Of a stretch of 64,000 nucleotides of DNA, positions 12,522-23,380 are shown one piece after another (the first letter of the stretch is position 1; each line of letters starts with the position of its first letter). Position numbers and translations under genes: made by a program. A model generated the notes under the pieces. The model saw only the letters and a program-made list of their open reading frames with translations, did no database searches and was not told where the DNA came from. Origin of the DNA: Topomyia yanbarensis (taxonomy: Eukaryota > Arthropoda > Insecta > Diptera > Culicidae); the NCBI RefSeq assembly GCF_030247195.1, contig NC_080670.1, positions 99,720,336 to 99,784,335 on the forward strand. The letters run 5' to 3'.

Positions 12522-13384
12522 GACGCACAGTGATCACCTTCCATACAAAAGTCGGACAAAACCTCAAAAGTGGCCCGATCTTGATGAAAACTTAACATTA
12601 AGGTAATTTTGTGACGCTGAATTCATATTTGATGTGTATTTTTTGTTTTTTTTTAACCTCAAAATTTTGGCACTTAGAGTGGTACGAAGATTCAACATTT
12701 ACGAATATAAAGTTCACTATATCCGAAAATTCATTTCCAAAAATAATTTTTTTAGCAGTATGCACATTTGTCCAATTGTTGATAATGAATAAGACACATC
12801 TATAAATTATATTGCGAACCCTGGGTAATCAAAGGCTACCATGCGTCTCCTTCAGACATGTCATGAAAAATCACCTTTTTTCATACCTCGGGGCAGAAAT
12901 GGGCAAAACAAGATATTCAGTTTAGGAAAGTACACTAATTTTCAAGTATGATGAACAACAAGCGATCTTTCCGAACTGGTTCAAAAAAAGTACAGCCACT
13001 TTGAACATTATTAACTTTAATTTATAGTACGATTTATTATTTATTCTTCATGTCTGAGAGAGAAGAAAGGCTTGTATCGACTAAATCGGATGGCAACTAT
13101 AAGTCCAGCGAATAACCTTTCAAATGAAACCAGTTTGACCCTAATCGGAATATTAACTAAAAAGATATATTCATTTGAATAACTTAGGTTTGAAAACAGT
13201 TTTTCTCAGAATTCATCTTCTATTTCACCTTTGAAGTTCTGTAAAAATTGAACTTTCACCCTCGGGACTTAATATTTTGAGAAGGCTCTATTAAATCTGT
13301 TAAGAAACAGAGAAAAATCTTAAATCATGAAAAATCTAACATAAAATTTTAAGGTTTTGTCCGGCTAGGCGACACTGTGCGACG
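12522..13384. mobile_element. non-autonomous TIR DNA element, ~0.86 kb
   Basis: The ends are inverted copies. The left end has GACGCACAGTG and, 18 bases in, CGGACAAAACCTCAAAA. The right end carries the complements GACACTGTGCGAC (its outer part) and TTTTAAGGTTTTGTCCGG. The interior is AT-rich with no transposase; the open frame at 12611-12805 is not recognisable. The superfamily cannot be told without a clear target duplication. Confidence 0.6.
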
Positions 13385-14689
13385 CATTCCCAAAATAAAA
13401 ACATTTTCCGCAAATGTTGGAAGTTATGCAATTTTTCGGTGAGTAGTTCTAAGTTTCATAGACATTAAAGCAATTCCAGTTTCGCTTCCGATTAAAAAAG
13501 ACCCTAATCCATATTACAGTACAGCCCTTCAAAATTGAACTCAATATGAGAGGAAATTATGATTATAATTGATTTCAGAACTCTGGAATGAGTTTCTATT
13601 GGAATGTTTTTAGGCAAGTATTTGATATTGATGTTATTAGACGACTGTGAAATCAAGACCAATAGATCAGTTACAGATCAGGATCGCATTTCCACAATTT
13701 TTCAAACTTCCTCATGGTGTTTCAAACAATAGGTTATCAATGTACTGATCAGACAATTATCATTGTAATATTGAATTAAATCAGTCAGCATGAATAAATT
13801 TTTAACTTCAATCCAATGTTTTTTGGCTGAGGGGGGTGTGGTTAAACTCCAAAGCATCCTCTTGGCTACACCGACTACACAGTTATTAATTTCGCTTTTC
13901 ATTTTCCGAGATATGTTTCAGATCGATCCGATGGTTATAAGTCAGAAGGTTCCGCAAATGGAATGTTTTGCACTGATAAGTGATCAAGTTCCATCTAGAC
14001 AACTTGGAATTGTTCGATGGTTATTCTAGCGGTAGTAGATAGAAAAATGAAATACGGAATTCGTTTTATCGAAATAATATTTGGCTCATTTGAATGGATT
14101 ACTACTATATTGAACAATAAAGGCGACAAAGGGTAATCCAAAAACAACAAGCCATAACTTTTAAAGTATTCGAAATATGTATTTGATGTCTTCAGCAGAG
14201 TTATTCGCAAAAGTAAGGGCTACAAATTTGCTGAAGGCATTATTTCAATACAATCACTTCCAAGAAATCTTATGAAAATATCTGACTCTTAGGTGGATTA
14301 ATCAGTAAAATCACAATACCAAAAGAAAGTGCATATTGTATGATTTCAAATTCTCCGAAGATACTATTGACCAAAAATTATCCGTTTTGGCGCTAATAAT
14401 ACATTGAATGTTTTTGGTCTTATTTCTGGATATGAGAAATGATAAAAATCTTTCGTCCGCATTTAATGTTAAATATCTCTTTTGATAATAGTCCGATTTC
14501 AACAATCAATAGTTCGTTCGAAAGGTATTCGTATAACCTTTCTATATATAAATTGATTAGTTACGTTGTCAATTTCAAATTGATAATTGCAAAAAACTAC
14601 AAAAATTGCCATTTTTGCACCTTCAAACATTCATATCTTGGAAACTAAACATCATAATCAAAAACCATTTAATAGCGTTCGGTCTGGTG
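13385..14689. other. AT-rich repeat-derived DNA
   Basis: Contains phrases typical of the repeat ending at 15996 (for example CCTTTCAAATGAAACCAGTTT near 13117 and GATGTCTTCAGCAGAG near 14187), so much of it is probably older copies of that family. No gene. Confidence 0.35.
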
Positions 14690-14905
14690 ATAGGCCTTTT
14701 ATTTAAAATTGTTTTGGATAAGATCGGTTCAGCCATTGCTGAGAAACACGAATGAGAGTTTGTCCGTTACATACACACACAGACATTGTCCCAAATCGTC
14801 GAGCTGAGTCGATTGGTATATAAGACTCGGCCCTCCGGGCCTCAGAAAAAATCTTGAAAGTTTGAGCAAATTCTATACATTTCTTTTATAAGAAATGTAA
14901 AAATA
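14690..14905 (+). repeat. 3' portion of a dispersed mosquito-type repeat, copy 1
   Basis: Contains ATCGGTTCAGCCATTGCTGA, an ACACACACAGACATT block, CGTCGAGCTGAGTCG and CGGCCCTCCGGGCCTC, and closes with TTATAAGAAATGTAAAAA. The same ordered blocks occur in copy 2, which ends at 15996. CGGCCCTCCGGGCC is a perfect GC-rich palindromic core in otherwise AT-rich DNA. Confidence 0.65.
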
Positions 14906-15259
14906 TATGATGACTATATTTGCACTGTAAATAGCAGCGTCAATTTGCCCCGCGTGCGTCACCGCCAACAGCATATTTTACTAAAAAAACTATTTGAAAA
15001 ATAACTTTAATTCATGGCTAGATTTAATATCTATACGGATACTGAAAGCTCGTTTCACGCACTATCGAAAAATAAAATCAAAACCCAAATCAAACCCTAA
15101 ATAACACAAAGTGTTAAAAATTTTAAAAAAATAACTTGGCATGCTCGAAAACACAATATCGCCCACAACTTTCACAAAACACATTGTTTTTTTAACAAAA
15201 ACACATTGGATAATGGGCAATTCATATGGCGTCGATAGTAGACAATATATCCAAAGAAT

Positions 15260-15996
15260 GTTTGATTGGCAATCAGTGATCTAGACGTGCGAATCGAAGT
15301 AATTTGGTGACCATTTCAATAATTTTTAGCTTCTGAGGTTACGATTGTACCGATTTATATGGGAAATTCCAGTGTAACCTTACTAACCAACCTGTAACTC
15401 CGGAATCAAGAGTCAAAACCGAATGAAATTCAGCAGCAGTCAATGGCATTACTGTATCTTTCATTTGAAATCAAGTTTGTAAAAATCGGTAGAGAATTCG
15501 TTGGGTAATAGGTGTGATATTAGCTTAGGAACTTGACGAGTTCCCTGGAGGCATCATGAACCGTTATAGGTGGCCAATGTGGTCAAAGCTGCTTTGATTT
15601 ATCATTAGTGATCCAGACCTGCAAACTAGAGTAATGTTGAACCCATTTTAATGTTTTACGTCATTTGAACATCATGGTTGTACCAGTTTATATGGGAATT
15701 TGCTGTGTGACCGCACTCTTCAACCCGTAACTCCGAAAGTCGGATCAACTAAAAATTCAATATCAGCATATGGGACCGTTATACCTTTCAAATGAAACTA
15801 AGTTTGTAAAAATCGGTTCAGCTATCTCTGAGAAAATTGTGTGAGTTTAAATGACACACACCCATACACACAGACATTTGCCGATCTCGACGAACTGAAC
15901 CGAATGGTATATGACATTCGGCCCTCCGGGCCTCGGTTGGAAAATTGATTTTTTCAGTGATTGCATAGCCTTTCTTTATATGAGAAAGGCAAAAAC
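15260..15996 (+). repeat. dispersed mosquito-type repeat, copy 2, with internal tandem duplication
   Basis: This copy has the same ordered blocks as copy 1 and closes with TATGAGAAAGGCAAAAA. Its body contains two diverged direct units of about 335 bases, starting near 15265 and 15600. Each has GTGATC-AGAC, a GATTGTACC or GGTTGTACC TTTATATGGGAA block, a GTAACTCCG block and a TTTCAAATGAAA or TTTCATTTGAAA block followed by GTTTGTAAAAATCGGT. The right edge directly abuts the ORF1 remnant at 16008. Confidence 0.65.
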
Positions 15997-16007
15997 CAGC
16001 GATCCAT

Positions 16008-17032
16008 CCTAGTCTCGCTGAAGAGCTAGACGCCATACCGACACAACCACAACCAGCGGCAGAAATCGAAATTAACTCTGAACCTACATCTGGCTGGCGC
16101 TTCATTGGAACCAAAAAATATGGAAACGCGACTGAAGCCAATATGACTCCCGACAACGTAAACGACGCCTACAAGAAAAAGAAGCTGAAAGGGCAAATCG
16201 CAGACGAAGAAGGAAGAATACACATAACAACAATAATAGGAACAATAAAGACAATAGCAACTTTAGCAACATGAAAAACTACACCAATACCAAAAATAGT
16301 AACAGGAACATCAATAACAACAACAGCAACACCAATGCAAGCAATGGCAACATCAATAACAGTCAGAATAACAATAACCAAAATATTCAGAATTTCAACA
16401 TTAACGACCAAATTACCAAATTGCCTTCGGACAAGGACCTACTGGCCGCAGCACGTATTCAATTTTCTGGACCTCCAAATACAAATATTACTTCAACATT
16501 TATAAATTGTCATAAGGGAGACAAAATTAACCCGTATAGAATTGAAAGGACACCTACCGTGACACCTACCAACGCCGAAAATAGTTTAAATTCATTGGCA
16601 ACCACATCTCAACATTCGAACACAGCCAGCCAATTTGAACTGGACCCCTTGCGCCCTCCAATCGTACGCCTCACATCACAATCAACGAATGGCGACGGTC
16701 GCTTTTTAAAGGCCAGACTTCGCGAACCAAAAATAATGAACATTGCACGCCTATACCTGGCATATATGAAAGACCAACACCCATCTATTTGCGTGGAAGG
16801 AATGACGCCGACCAGCATCAAAATGACGTTCGCATCCGAAGGACTACCGACCGCTCCTGACCATCTCCTGCGCATTTTCATCGAAGTCTATCAGGGATAT
16901 GGGCTAAACCCAGACGAAGCGGCAGCAGATCTTGACTCTTATGGAAAATTTTTATCAAGCGAAAGAACCAGGCGCCTTCAACAACTCCGCGAAGCTACGC
17001 ATAAATTTGGAACGTCGAATTTTCGGAAGTAA
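16008..17032 (+). pseudogene. ORF1 (RNA-binding) of the nested CR1-like non-LTR element
   Basis: The obvious frame is 16271-17032: an Asn-rich N-terminal stretch, then a compact C-terminal domain ending in a basic, Arg-rich segment. Upstream, a second frame covering about 16008-16210 reads a plausible N-terminal part (SLAEELDAIPTQPQPAAEIE, later TSGWRFIGTKKYGN and AYKKKKLKG). A frameshift near 16200-16215 therefore separates the true N-terminus, and the Met at 16271 is not the native start. Identity as ORF1 rests on position just ahead of the endonuclease frame and on composition; I see no CCHC knuckle. The 5' part abuts the repeat ending at 15996, so the element is truncated or interrupted there. 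The last 28 bases overlap the ORF2 frame. Confidence 0.65.
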
Positions 17033-18155
17033 CGACGCCCTCTATAGAGGAAGAAAATATAACTGTAAGTAATTTAAATATTCCAAAAACTTCTTCGCAT
17101 CCACAACAGAATTCGACTGAAATTTTAGTCTATTTCCAAAATTTTAATCGAATGAAAAGCCCAGCCAAAATGAAAGAAATCCAACAAAAAGTAATTTCAT
17201 CTTCTTTTAATATAATTCTTGGAACAGAAAGTAGCTGGGATGAAAGCGTAAGAAGCGAAGAATTTTTTGGAAATCAATTTAATGTATTTCGGCATGGCCG
17301 TAATTTGTCTCTTTGTAAGAAAAAGTTTGGAGGAGGAGTCATTATAGCCATAAACGCAGACTTTCCTTCAGAAGAAATAGAAACCATGAAACACATAGAA
17401 TTTGAACATATATGGGCAAAAGCAGTAATATCAGGAAAAGTGCACACATTCTCCTCTGTGTACTTTCCACCTGAAAATGCTCATCAAAAATCATTTGAAC
17501 TGTTTTTTCAAACTGTAGAATCTATCATGTTAAACATGGAACCTGAAGTAAAACTACATATTTATGGCGACTTTAATCAACGTAACACCAACTTCATCGT
17601 AGACATTGAACACGAATCTATCTTACTCCCAGTCGTAGGCGAAAACGAAACACTTCAATACTTCTTTGACAAAATATCTGAATTTGGCCTGCACCAAATC
17701 AACCATGTAAAAATAGACAAAATTCATATTTAGACCTCTTATTTACGAACTGCACTGAAAACTTCTGTGTTAATGCATCTTTAACTCCATTATGGAAAAA
17801 TGAAGTATATCACTCAGCAATCGAATATTCAATTTTCTTTCATCAAAACTCTTCCCCGAACGACTTGTAGTATGAGGAAGTGCCGGAATACCATAAAGCT
17901 GACTTCGAAGAAGTCAAACGTAGACTATGTAGAATAAATTGGCAAACTGTATTTAGTATAGAAGGAAGTGTCAACGAAGCAGTGAAAAAATTCTATTTAA
18001 TTGTAACGAATTTAATCTCTGAAACTGTACCAGTAAAAAGAAGAAGAAGAGCTCATGGCGGTCAACAGCCTGTGTGGTTTAACCAACATCTGGAAAATTT
18101 AAAAAATAGAAAACAAAAGACACATAAAATTTACAAGAAAGAACACAGCATTACA
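17005..18155 (+). pseudogene. ORF2 segment 1: AP-like endonuclease of the nested CR1-like element
   Basis: The frame is open from 17005, overlapping the ORF1 end. It has no Met before ILVYFQNFNR (17122-17151), which matches the start of the endonuclease fold, so translation cannot start at the Met at 17152 without losing the domain edge. Then come ILGTESSWDE, FGGGVIIAINADF, SSVYFPP and IYGDFNQRN, which are the E-, core- and D/N-containing endonuclease blocks. A frameshift near 17722 precedes SYLDLLFTN, and a TAG stop lies at 17868-17870. The linker to RT runs to KIYKKEHSIT at 18155. There the frame is broken by the 2.5-kb insertion and resumes at 20725. Confidence 0.8.
18135..18155 (+). repeat. 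target-site duplication, left copy (21 bp)
   Basis: It starts AAGAAAGAACAC and ends GCATTACA. It is identical to 20704-20724 and encodes KKEHSIT in the host ORF2 frame. Confidence 0.9.
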
Positions 18156-20703
18156 GGCTTGGGTGATGAGCCTAATGGGCGCGTACTATTGCTTGGTCGA
18201 TAAGAGTGGGAGATCCGAGCGAGTGCTGGTTCATTGATCTCTGAATCTCATGACTAATAATCATTCGATCGAGTGTTTTGGCGGACGGCTGACATGGATG
18301 TTTCTACTTTCAAATGGGGGAACATTCGGTTGTTCGGGGACTCATTTGATCTTGAGCATAGTGATCGAGTCATTCGATTCGGATCGAATACTGTCATCTA
18401 TAAGAGATGATCAGACTGAAGGTGGGTGTTTTTATCTCTTAAATCGCTCTGTCGCTCTGGCTCGTGAAGATGGCGAGTAACACTCGTTTATAACGAATCG
18501 GATTCGCTGTTTTCAGAAACAGAGATGACAATCTTTTATAGATGTAACCTTCTCTTAAACATACTGTTCAGCCACTAGTTAATGCTCAACTAGATAAACT
18601 TAATAAACTGAAACACGTAGTTTTTGAAGAAATCCAATCCACGTGAACCACATCACCAAACACCTAAAAGTAGTTTAGATGCATGTAATATCTATTTCTG
18701 TGTTATCTATTATCTTATCTATTCTATTATCTATTAATATCTATTTCTTTATCCCTCTCGCAGGAGGATTGACGGTATTGTAAAAATCATCAAGCCACAA
18801 TAGACTCAATAGAATTATCTAAATATAAGGAACCTTCGCTCTTTTTGGTTTCTATTTGCACCAAGTGCTACTACTAGAGGTTAATTAGTTCTTATGTTAA
18901 TAATCCACCAATCATTATGACGCAAGATTTTATTTATATAAGAAGCCCGCTTCAAGATGTTGATTACAATACGCCTCGATAGTGGTGTATCGAGGAGGCC
19001 GGGAGGGCTGATAGCAGCCTTTTTTCTGTTATTTACCTTTCTTCTATTCACCCGCTCATAAACAACAATCAACTAGTAACAAATAGATAATTGAGAAAGG
19101 ATGTGCTATGTGTGGGGTTGGCTATTCAAGTATTAGTAGTGTTTGAAGTACTAATGTATGTCTTTCATGTGATGATCATAACTTTAGCTGTATCTTGTAC
19201 CTGTCTAATCTATTGCGTCTCTCATATATTGTCTTTTATCTCTTCTTTTCGAATCCTATACTGCCATTCTACTCCCGCCTTCAGCTGGGTCAGCAAAGAT
19301 GGTGATAGTGAACGTCTTAACACTCACACATTCTCAAACGCGGTCCATGCCTTCAGCTGGACCAATTGGGCAAATACGCTCATACCTATTGGGCGGCACG
19401 TCTCATGGCGACATGACCGGGAACCTTATCGATATAAGGGATCCCACTCTCTGCCAGAATTCTGGCCGCACACCGAAAATTTAATATCAGACTCACGGTT
19501 CGCGCGACCATTCAAGAACACACAACACACGCAAATATGTTACAAAACCACGTCAGCGTACAAACGTTAGAACCCCTCGCGATTTTCCAAACAACCTACG
19601 CCCACCAACTCGCAAGCATGATTATGCCCCGGTGATAAGGTTAACGTCTCAGCGCTCATAAACTTACCAACGCGATCTTAAGCGTTAATCTACAAACTCC
19701 TGCGCTCGCGCCATCATGAATCGGGATCGTCCGGAAGTCTCTATCCTCGGTACCAACAGTCTAGGTCCATGTTAATTTAAAAAGAAATAAATAAAATTGA
19801 AAAATTAAAAAAAATCGCTCCCATATCCACTAGACAAAACGTTCCATGGCGACATGACCGGGAACTCTAGTGATATGGGATAACTCACTCCCTGTCAGAA
19901 TGTGATCCGTACACCGAACTAAATATCAGAATGACGGTCCGCGAATATATCAATGGCCGCAGGGTTTCAAAATCGAATTTATACACGCGAAGTCACATAC
20001 ACGCGAGCACACGCGACAAACACGTCAACATACGAACGCTTAAGCCCTTCGCGATCATCTACGCACACCTATGCCCGCGATCGCGCAAACTTGATAACAC
20101 TCCGGTAATTATGTGAACGTTTTAGTACTTACGAAGTTACGAACGCGAACCCGCAAACGCGCGCGATCATGAATCGGTCACGTCCGGAAATCATTAGCCT
20201 TCATTCTAGTAATTTAGGTCCATACATTCAGTTGGACCAATCAAAAAAATAAAGCTCATATCCACTAGACCACACGCTCTACGGCGACATCGCCGGGAAC
20301 TCGTGATATGGAAGATCTCACTTTCATTTAGCATCTGAGCCGTACACCAAATATAAAGTATTAGATTCACGGTCCGCGCACGATTATCAAAAGAACACAC
20401 GCGAATATGCGAAATGCACACGGTTATGACAATCTTTTATAGATAAAATAGATTTTATGCACGCGAAGTTACACGTACAAATGCTCGAACCCTTCGCGAT
20501 GATACATGCGATCGCGAGTCCCTACGTCCGCACATACCTGAACCGTACAATGAATATCACATTCAGAATCACGGCCCGCTACAATTGGCCTAATGCAGTG
20601 TTTTAGTGGGCGACATTGCCTGCAAATTGTAGTATGTGATTCTGACGGGGAGCCCTTCCGAGAACCTAGCTCTACAGCTCCAGTAGGACAACTCTCCAAT
20701 AAA
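18156..20703. mobile_element. unclassified 2.5-kb insertion with 21-bp target duplication
   Basis: This block interrupts ORF2 of the CR1-like element between the two 21-bp duplicates, and removing it plus one duplicate restores the reading KIYKKEHSIT-NRQNY. No RT, transposase or integrase motif is visible in any frame. The frame at 19091-19570 starts with a hydrophobic stretch but matches nothing I know. The 3' half is built of ~430-bp tandem units (19341-20600). A perfect 21-bp duplication points to target-primed retrotransposition rather than a cut-and-paste transposon. There is no long A tail: the right end reads CTCTCCAAT followed by AAAAAG, and the left end GGCTTGGGTGATGAGCC. Orientation is unknown. 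Confidence 0.75.
19341..20600 (+). repeat. three diverged tandem units of ~430 bp inside the 2.5-kb insertion
   Basis: Units begin at GGTCCATGCC (19341), GGTCCATG (19766) and GGTCCATAC (20216). Each contains, in order, a CATATCCACTAGAC-like block, GGCGACATGACCGGGAAC, a GATATGGG block, CCGTACACCGAA, TCACGGTCCGCG, several ACGCGA words and CGCGATCATGAATCGG. The third unit is partial. Compare promoter or UTR monomers of some retroelements; function unknown. Confidence 0.7.
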
Positions 20704-20724
20704 AAGAAAGAACACAGCATTACA
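20704..20724 (+). repeat. target-site duplication, right copy (21 bp)
   Basis: It is identical to 18135-18155, after which the host ORF2 reading continues with NRQNYLDICSQL. Confidence 0.9.
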
Positions 20725-22066
20725 AATCGGCAAAACTATTTGGATATTTGCTCCCAACTCGACATAGCCATTAACACTGCACATGAAGAATATAGTCGTA
20801 AAATCGAGAATGAAACCAAGACCTATCCAAAGAATTTCTTCAATTACGTGAAAACGAAATTGAAAAGTAGCAACTTTCCATCCCAAATGCATTTTGACGG
20901 ACATGTAGGAAATAACAGTACTGAAATTTGTAATTTATTTGGGAAATTCTTTCAAGAAGTCTATACTTCATATTCCGAAACAGACCGCGACCGCGAATAC
21001 TTTTCATTTATACCTGAATTTTCAAATTTCCGTTCACGAACTATCTGAACACGAAATTACCACTGCACTAAAAAACAGACGCATCAAAAGGACCAGGACC
21101 GGACGGAATAGCACCAATATTTTTAAAAAATCTAGCAGAAGAATTCACTCTACCATTACTACATATTTTCAACATGTCACTGAAAAATGGAACATTCCCA
21201 GAAATATGGAAATTATCCTTTTTAGTGCCAATTTTTAAATCAGGCGCTAAATCGGTCATCCGGAACCACCGTGGGATTGACATTATATGATGCATTCCAA
21301 AATTATTCGAAAAACTAGTAAATGACAAAATATTTCAGCAAATCAAAAATCAAATCACAAACAAGCAGCTTGGCTTTTATAAAGGCCGCTCAACAACATC
21401 AAGCCTTTTAGAATTTGTAACATTTACTGTAAATGCAATGGACAATGGCAACCATGTGGAAACACTCTACACAGACTTTAGTAAAGCATTCGACCGTATT
21501 GACATACCTTTATTACTTCAGACTGCAAAAATATGGCATGGAAAATAAACTATTGAAATGGCTCGAATCATATTTAACGAAACGTGAACAAAGAGTTCGC
21601 TTTCAAAATATACTCTCGGAACCTATTTCTGTGACCTCTGGCGTACCCCAGGGTTCCCACTTAGGCCCTCTTCTTTTTATTTTGTACGTAAATGACATTA
21701 CCTTTATACTCAAACATCTAAAAGTGCTTATATATGCAGATGACATGAAACTTTCCATGGAAATAAGAAATGTCAAAGACACTGAAATATTCCAAAATGA
21801 AATCAATCTATTCTACACGTGGTGTAGCAAAAGTCTACTCCAACTTAACGTAAAGAAATGCAACTCAATAACCTTCAGCAGAAAAAATTCAAATGTGCCC
21901 ATAGACATACACTTAGGCAACCAACTTATAGAAAAATGCAAAATTGTACGAGATTTAGGCGTAATCTTAGGCTCCAAGCTCACATTTGTGGAACATTATA
22001 ATACAATAATAAATAAAGCAAATAGTATGCTGGGCTTTATTAAACGTTTCACCTACAATTTTGAAG
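20725..22066 (+). pseudogene. ORF2 segment 2: reverse transcriptase of the nested CR1-like element
   Basis: RT blocks in order, spread over several frames: a GPGPDGIAP block near 21090; FLVPIFKSG and NHRG near 21225-21280; KQLGFYKGRSTTSSLLEF near 21366; block A YTDFSKAFD near 21472; block B SGVPQGSHLGP near 21641; block C IYADDMKL near 21730; DLGVILGSKLTF near 21952. The catalytic Asp residues of blocks A and C are present. Frameshifts lie near 21030, 21080 and 21515, and a TGA at 21288-21290. The frame of 21433-22110 is broken after YNFE by the Lian-like insertion and resumes at 27125. It is a dead copy of the family that also gave the relics at 510 and 35601. Confidence 0.85.
21992..22066 (+). 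repeat. 75-bp target-site duplication, left copy
   Basis: All 75 bases recur without a mismatch at 27050-27124. They encode HYNTIINKANSMLGFIKRFT and on to YNFE in the host RT frame. Confidence 0.9.
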
Positions 22067-22277
22067 GAATCAGAATATATTGGCTCAAATGGCACGTTCC
22101 CCGGACATAGTCGGGGATTTGTGCCTTGCCGTGTGTTTTCATCATTTCCTGAGCGGAAGGAAAGGACAAGGAGGTGTGGGGAAGTAGAATTGGAAGGGTG
22201 GGAAAAATAACAGCACAAAACAAAAATAAACAACAGGTAAGTTAAACTACTTGAGTTCAACTTGCCTGCGAATAAGC
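22067..22277 (-). other. 3' UTR of the Lian-like element
   Basis: Lies between the ORF stop at 22278 and the left target duplicate. It is GC-richer than the surroundings and contains a small inverted pair (CCCCGGACATAGTCGGGG near 22099). No A tail is visible at the junction. Confidence 0.6.
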
Positions 22278-23378
22278 CTAAAGCTCTTTACCACATTGGA
22301 TAAGAAACTTTAGTATGTCTCTGAGTTTCAGTCGACCAAACATGGTTTCGTCTATATAAGGACGGCTGAAGACTCGAAATCGCAATTGCGCTACCGCTGG
22401 ACAGTTGCATATCAGATGATATGAGGTTCCGTAGTCGGATTCACAAAGATCACATGAAAAAGACTCAGCGCGCTGAATAGTTGCCATGTGATAATTGAGT
22501 TTGCAGTGGCCGGTTAAAGCCCTGGTCAGCATACCGCTGTGGAGCTTCGAAAAATGTAAGAGATTTTTCGAAACCACTGGGCATGGTTGTTCTAGAAACG
22601 CCTTTGTTTGGCGACACGTTTGTAGATTTCTCCAATAATTTCGGTGCTCGGACGAAGCCCAGGACCGTATTTTTTCCCTTATCCAACTTGTCGAAATTGG
22701 CAGCGCGGGCTCAGGACCAACGAAGTCAATCGCTGAACCTGCCCTGGCCAATTCGTCAGCCCATTCATTTCCAGTAATACCGCAATGTCCGGGCACCCAG
22801 ACAAGGTAGATAGTGTTGACAATGCTTAGTTCTTCGATTTGGGTTCGGCACGCGATCACTAGCTTGGACCGGGATTTGTCTGAGCTAAGAGCCTTGATTG
22901 CAGCCTGACTATCGGAGCAGAAGTTTATAACTCTGCCGGACAAACTCAGTTGAAGGGCCGATTGCACCCCGCACATAATCGCAAAGATTTCTGCTTGGAA
23001 TACAGTACAGTATCTACCTAGTGAGTGAGATTGTTCCAATCTCATTTCACGACAGTAGACACCAGCACCGGCACGTCCCTCCATCAGAGAACTGTCAGTG
23101 TAACAAACCACTTGCGTTTGTTGTTGTCTTTCCATAAAGCCAGACAACCACTCCTCTCGAGAGGGAATCTTCACATGGAATGTCCTGTAAGGAAAACTAC
23201 AAGTGAGTGTAATATCGCTGGGAGCAAGAATATCTTCACCCCATGTAACCATTTGTGACCACAATCGTGTATGACTGGTAGCAAGATCAACATGATTACT
23301 GTTCCAAAGCCCAGTAACCTGCAGTCTGTATGCACATGATAGTGCTTCTTGTTTTAAGTGTATGTGTAATGGTTTGAT
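22278..23378 (-). pseudogene. Lian-like ORF, C-terminal part: RNase H domain
   Basis: Reads on from the RT frame after a one-base loss near 23385: after AALE the family frame continues as LLNIKPLHIHLKQEALS. RNase H blocks in order: CYTDSSLMEGRAGAGVY (first Asp), QAEIFAIMCG (Glu), NFCSDSQAAIKAL (second Asp) and VWVPGHCGITGNEWADELAR (His and last Asp). All four acidic catalytic residues are present. A C-terminal Cys/His cluster follows (SFSCDLCESDYGTSYHLIC). The role is to remove RNA from the cDNA hybrid. Only LOA-, I- and some R1/Tad-type elements keep this domain. The frame ends at 22278 with no internal stop. Dead only because of the frameshift from RT. Confidence 0.85.
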
Positions 23379-23380
23379 AT

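Noticed and set aside
18156..20703. The 2.5-kb insertion as a cut-and-paste DNA transposon or LTR element
   Set aside because: No terminal inverted or long terminal direct repeats at the edges, and a 21-bp duplication is too long for those classes.
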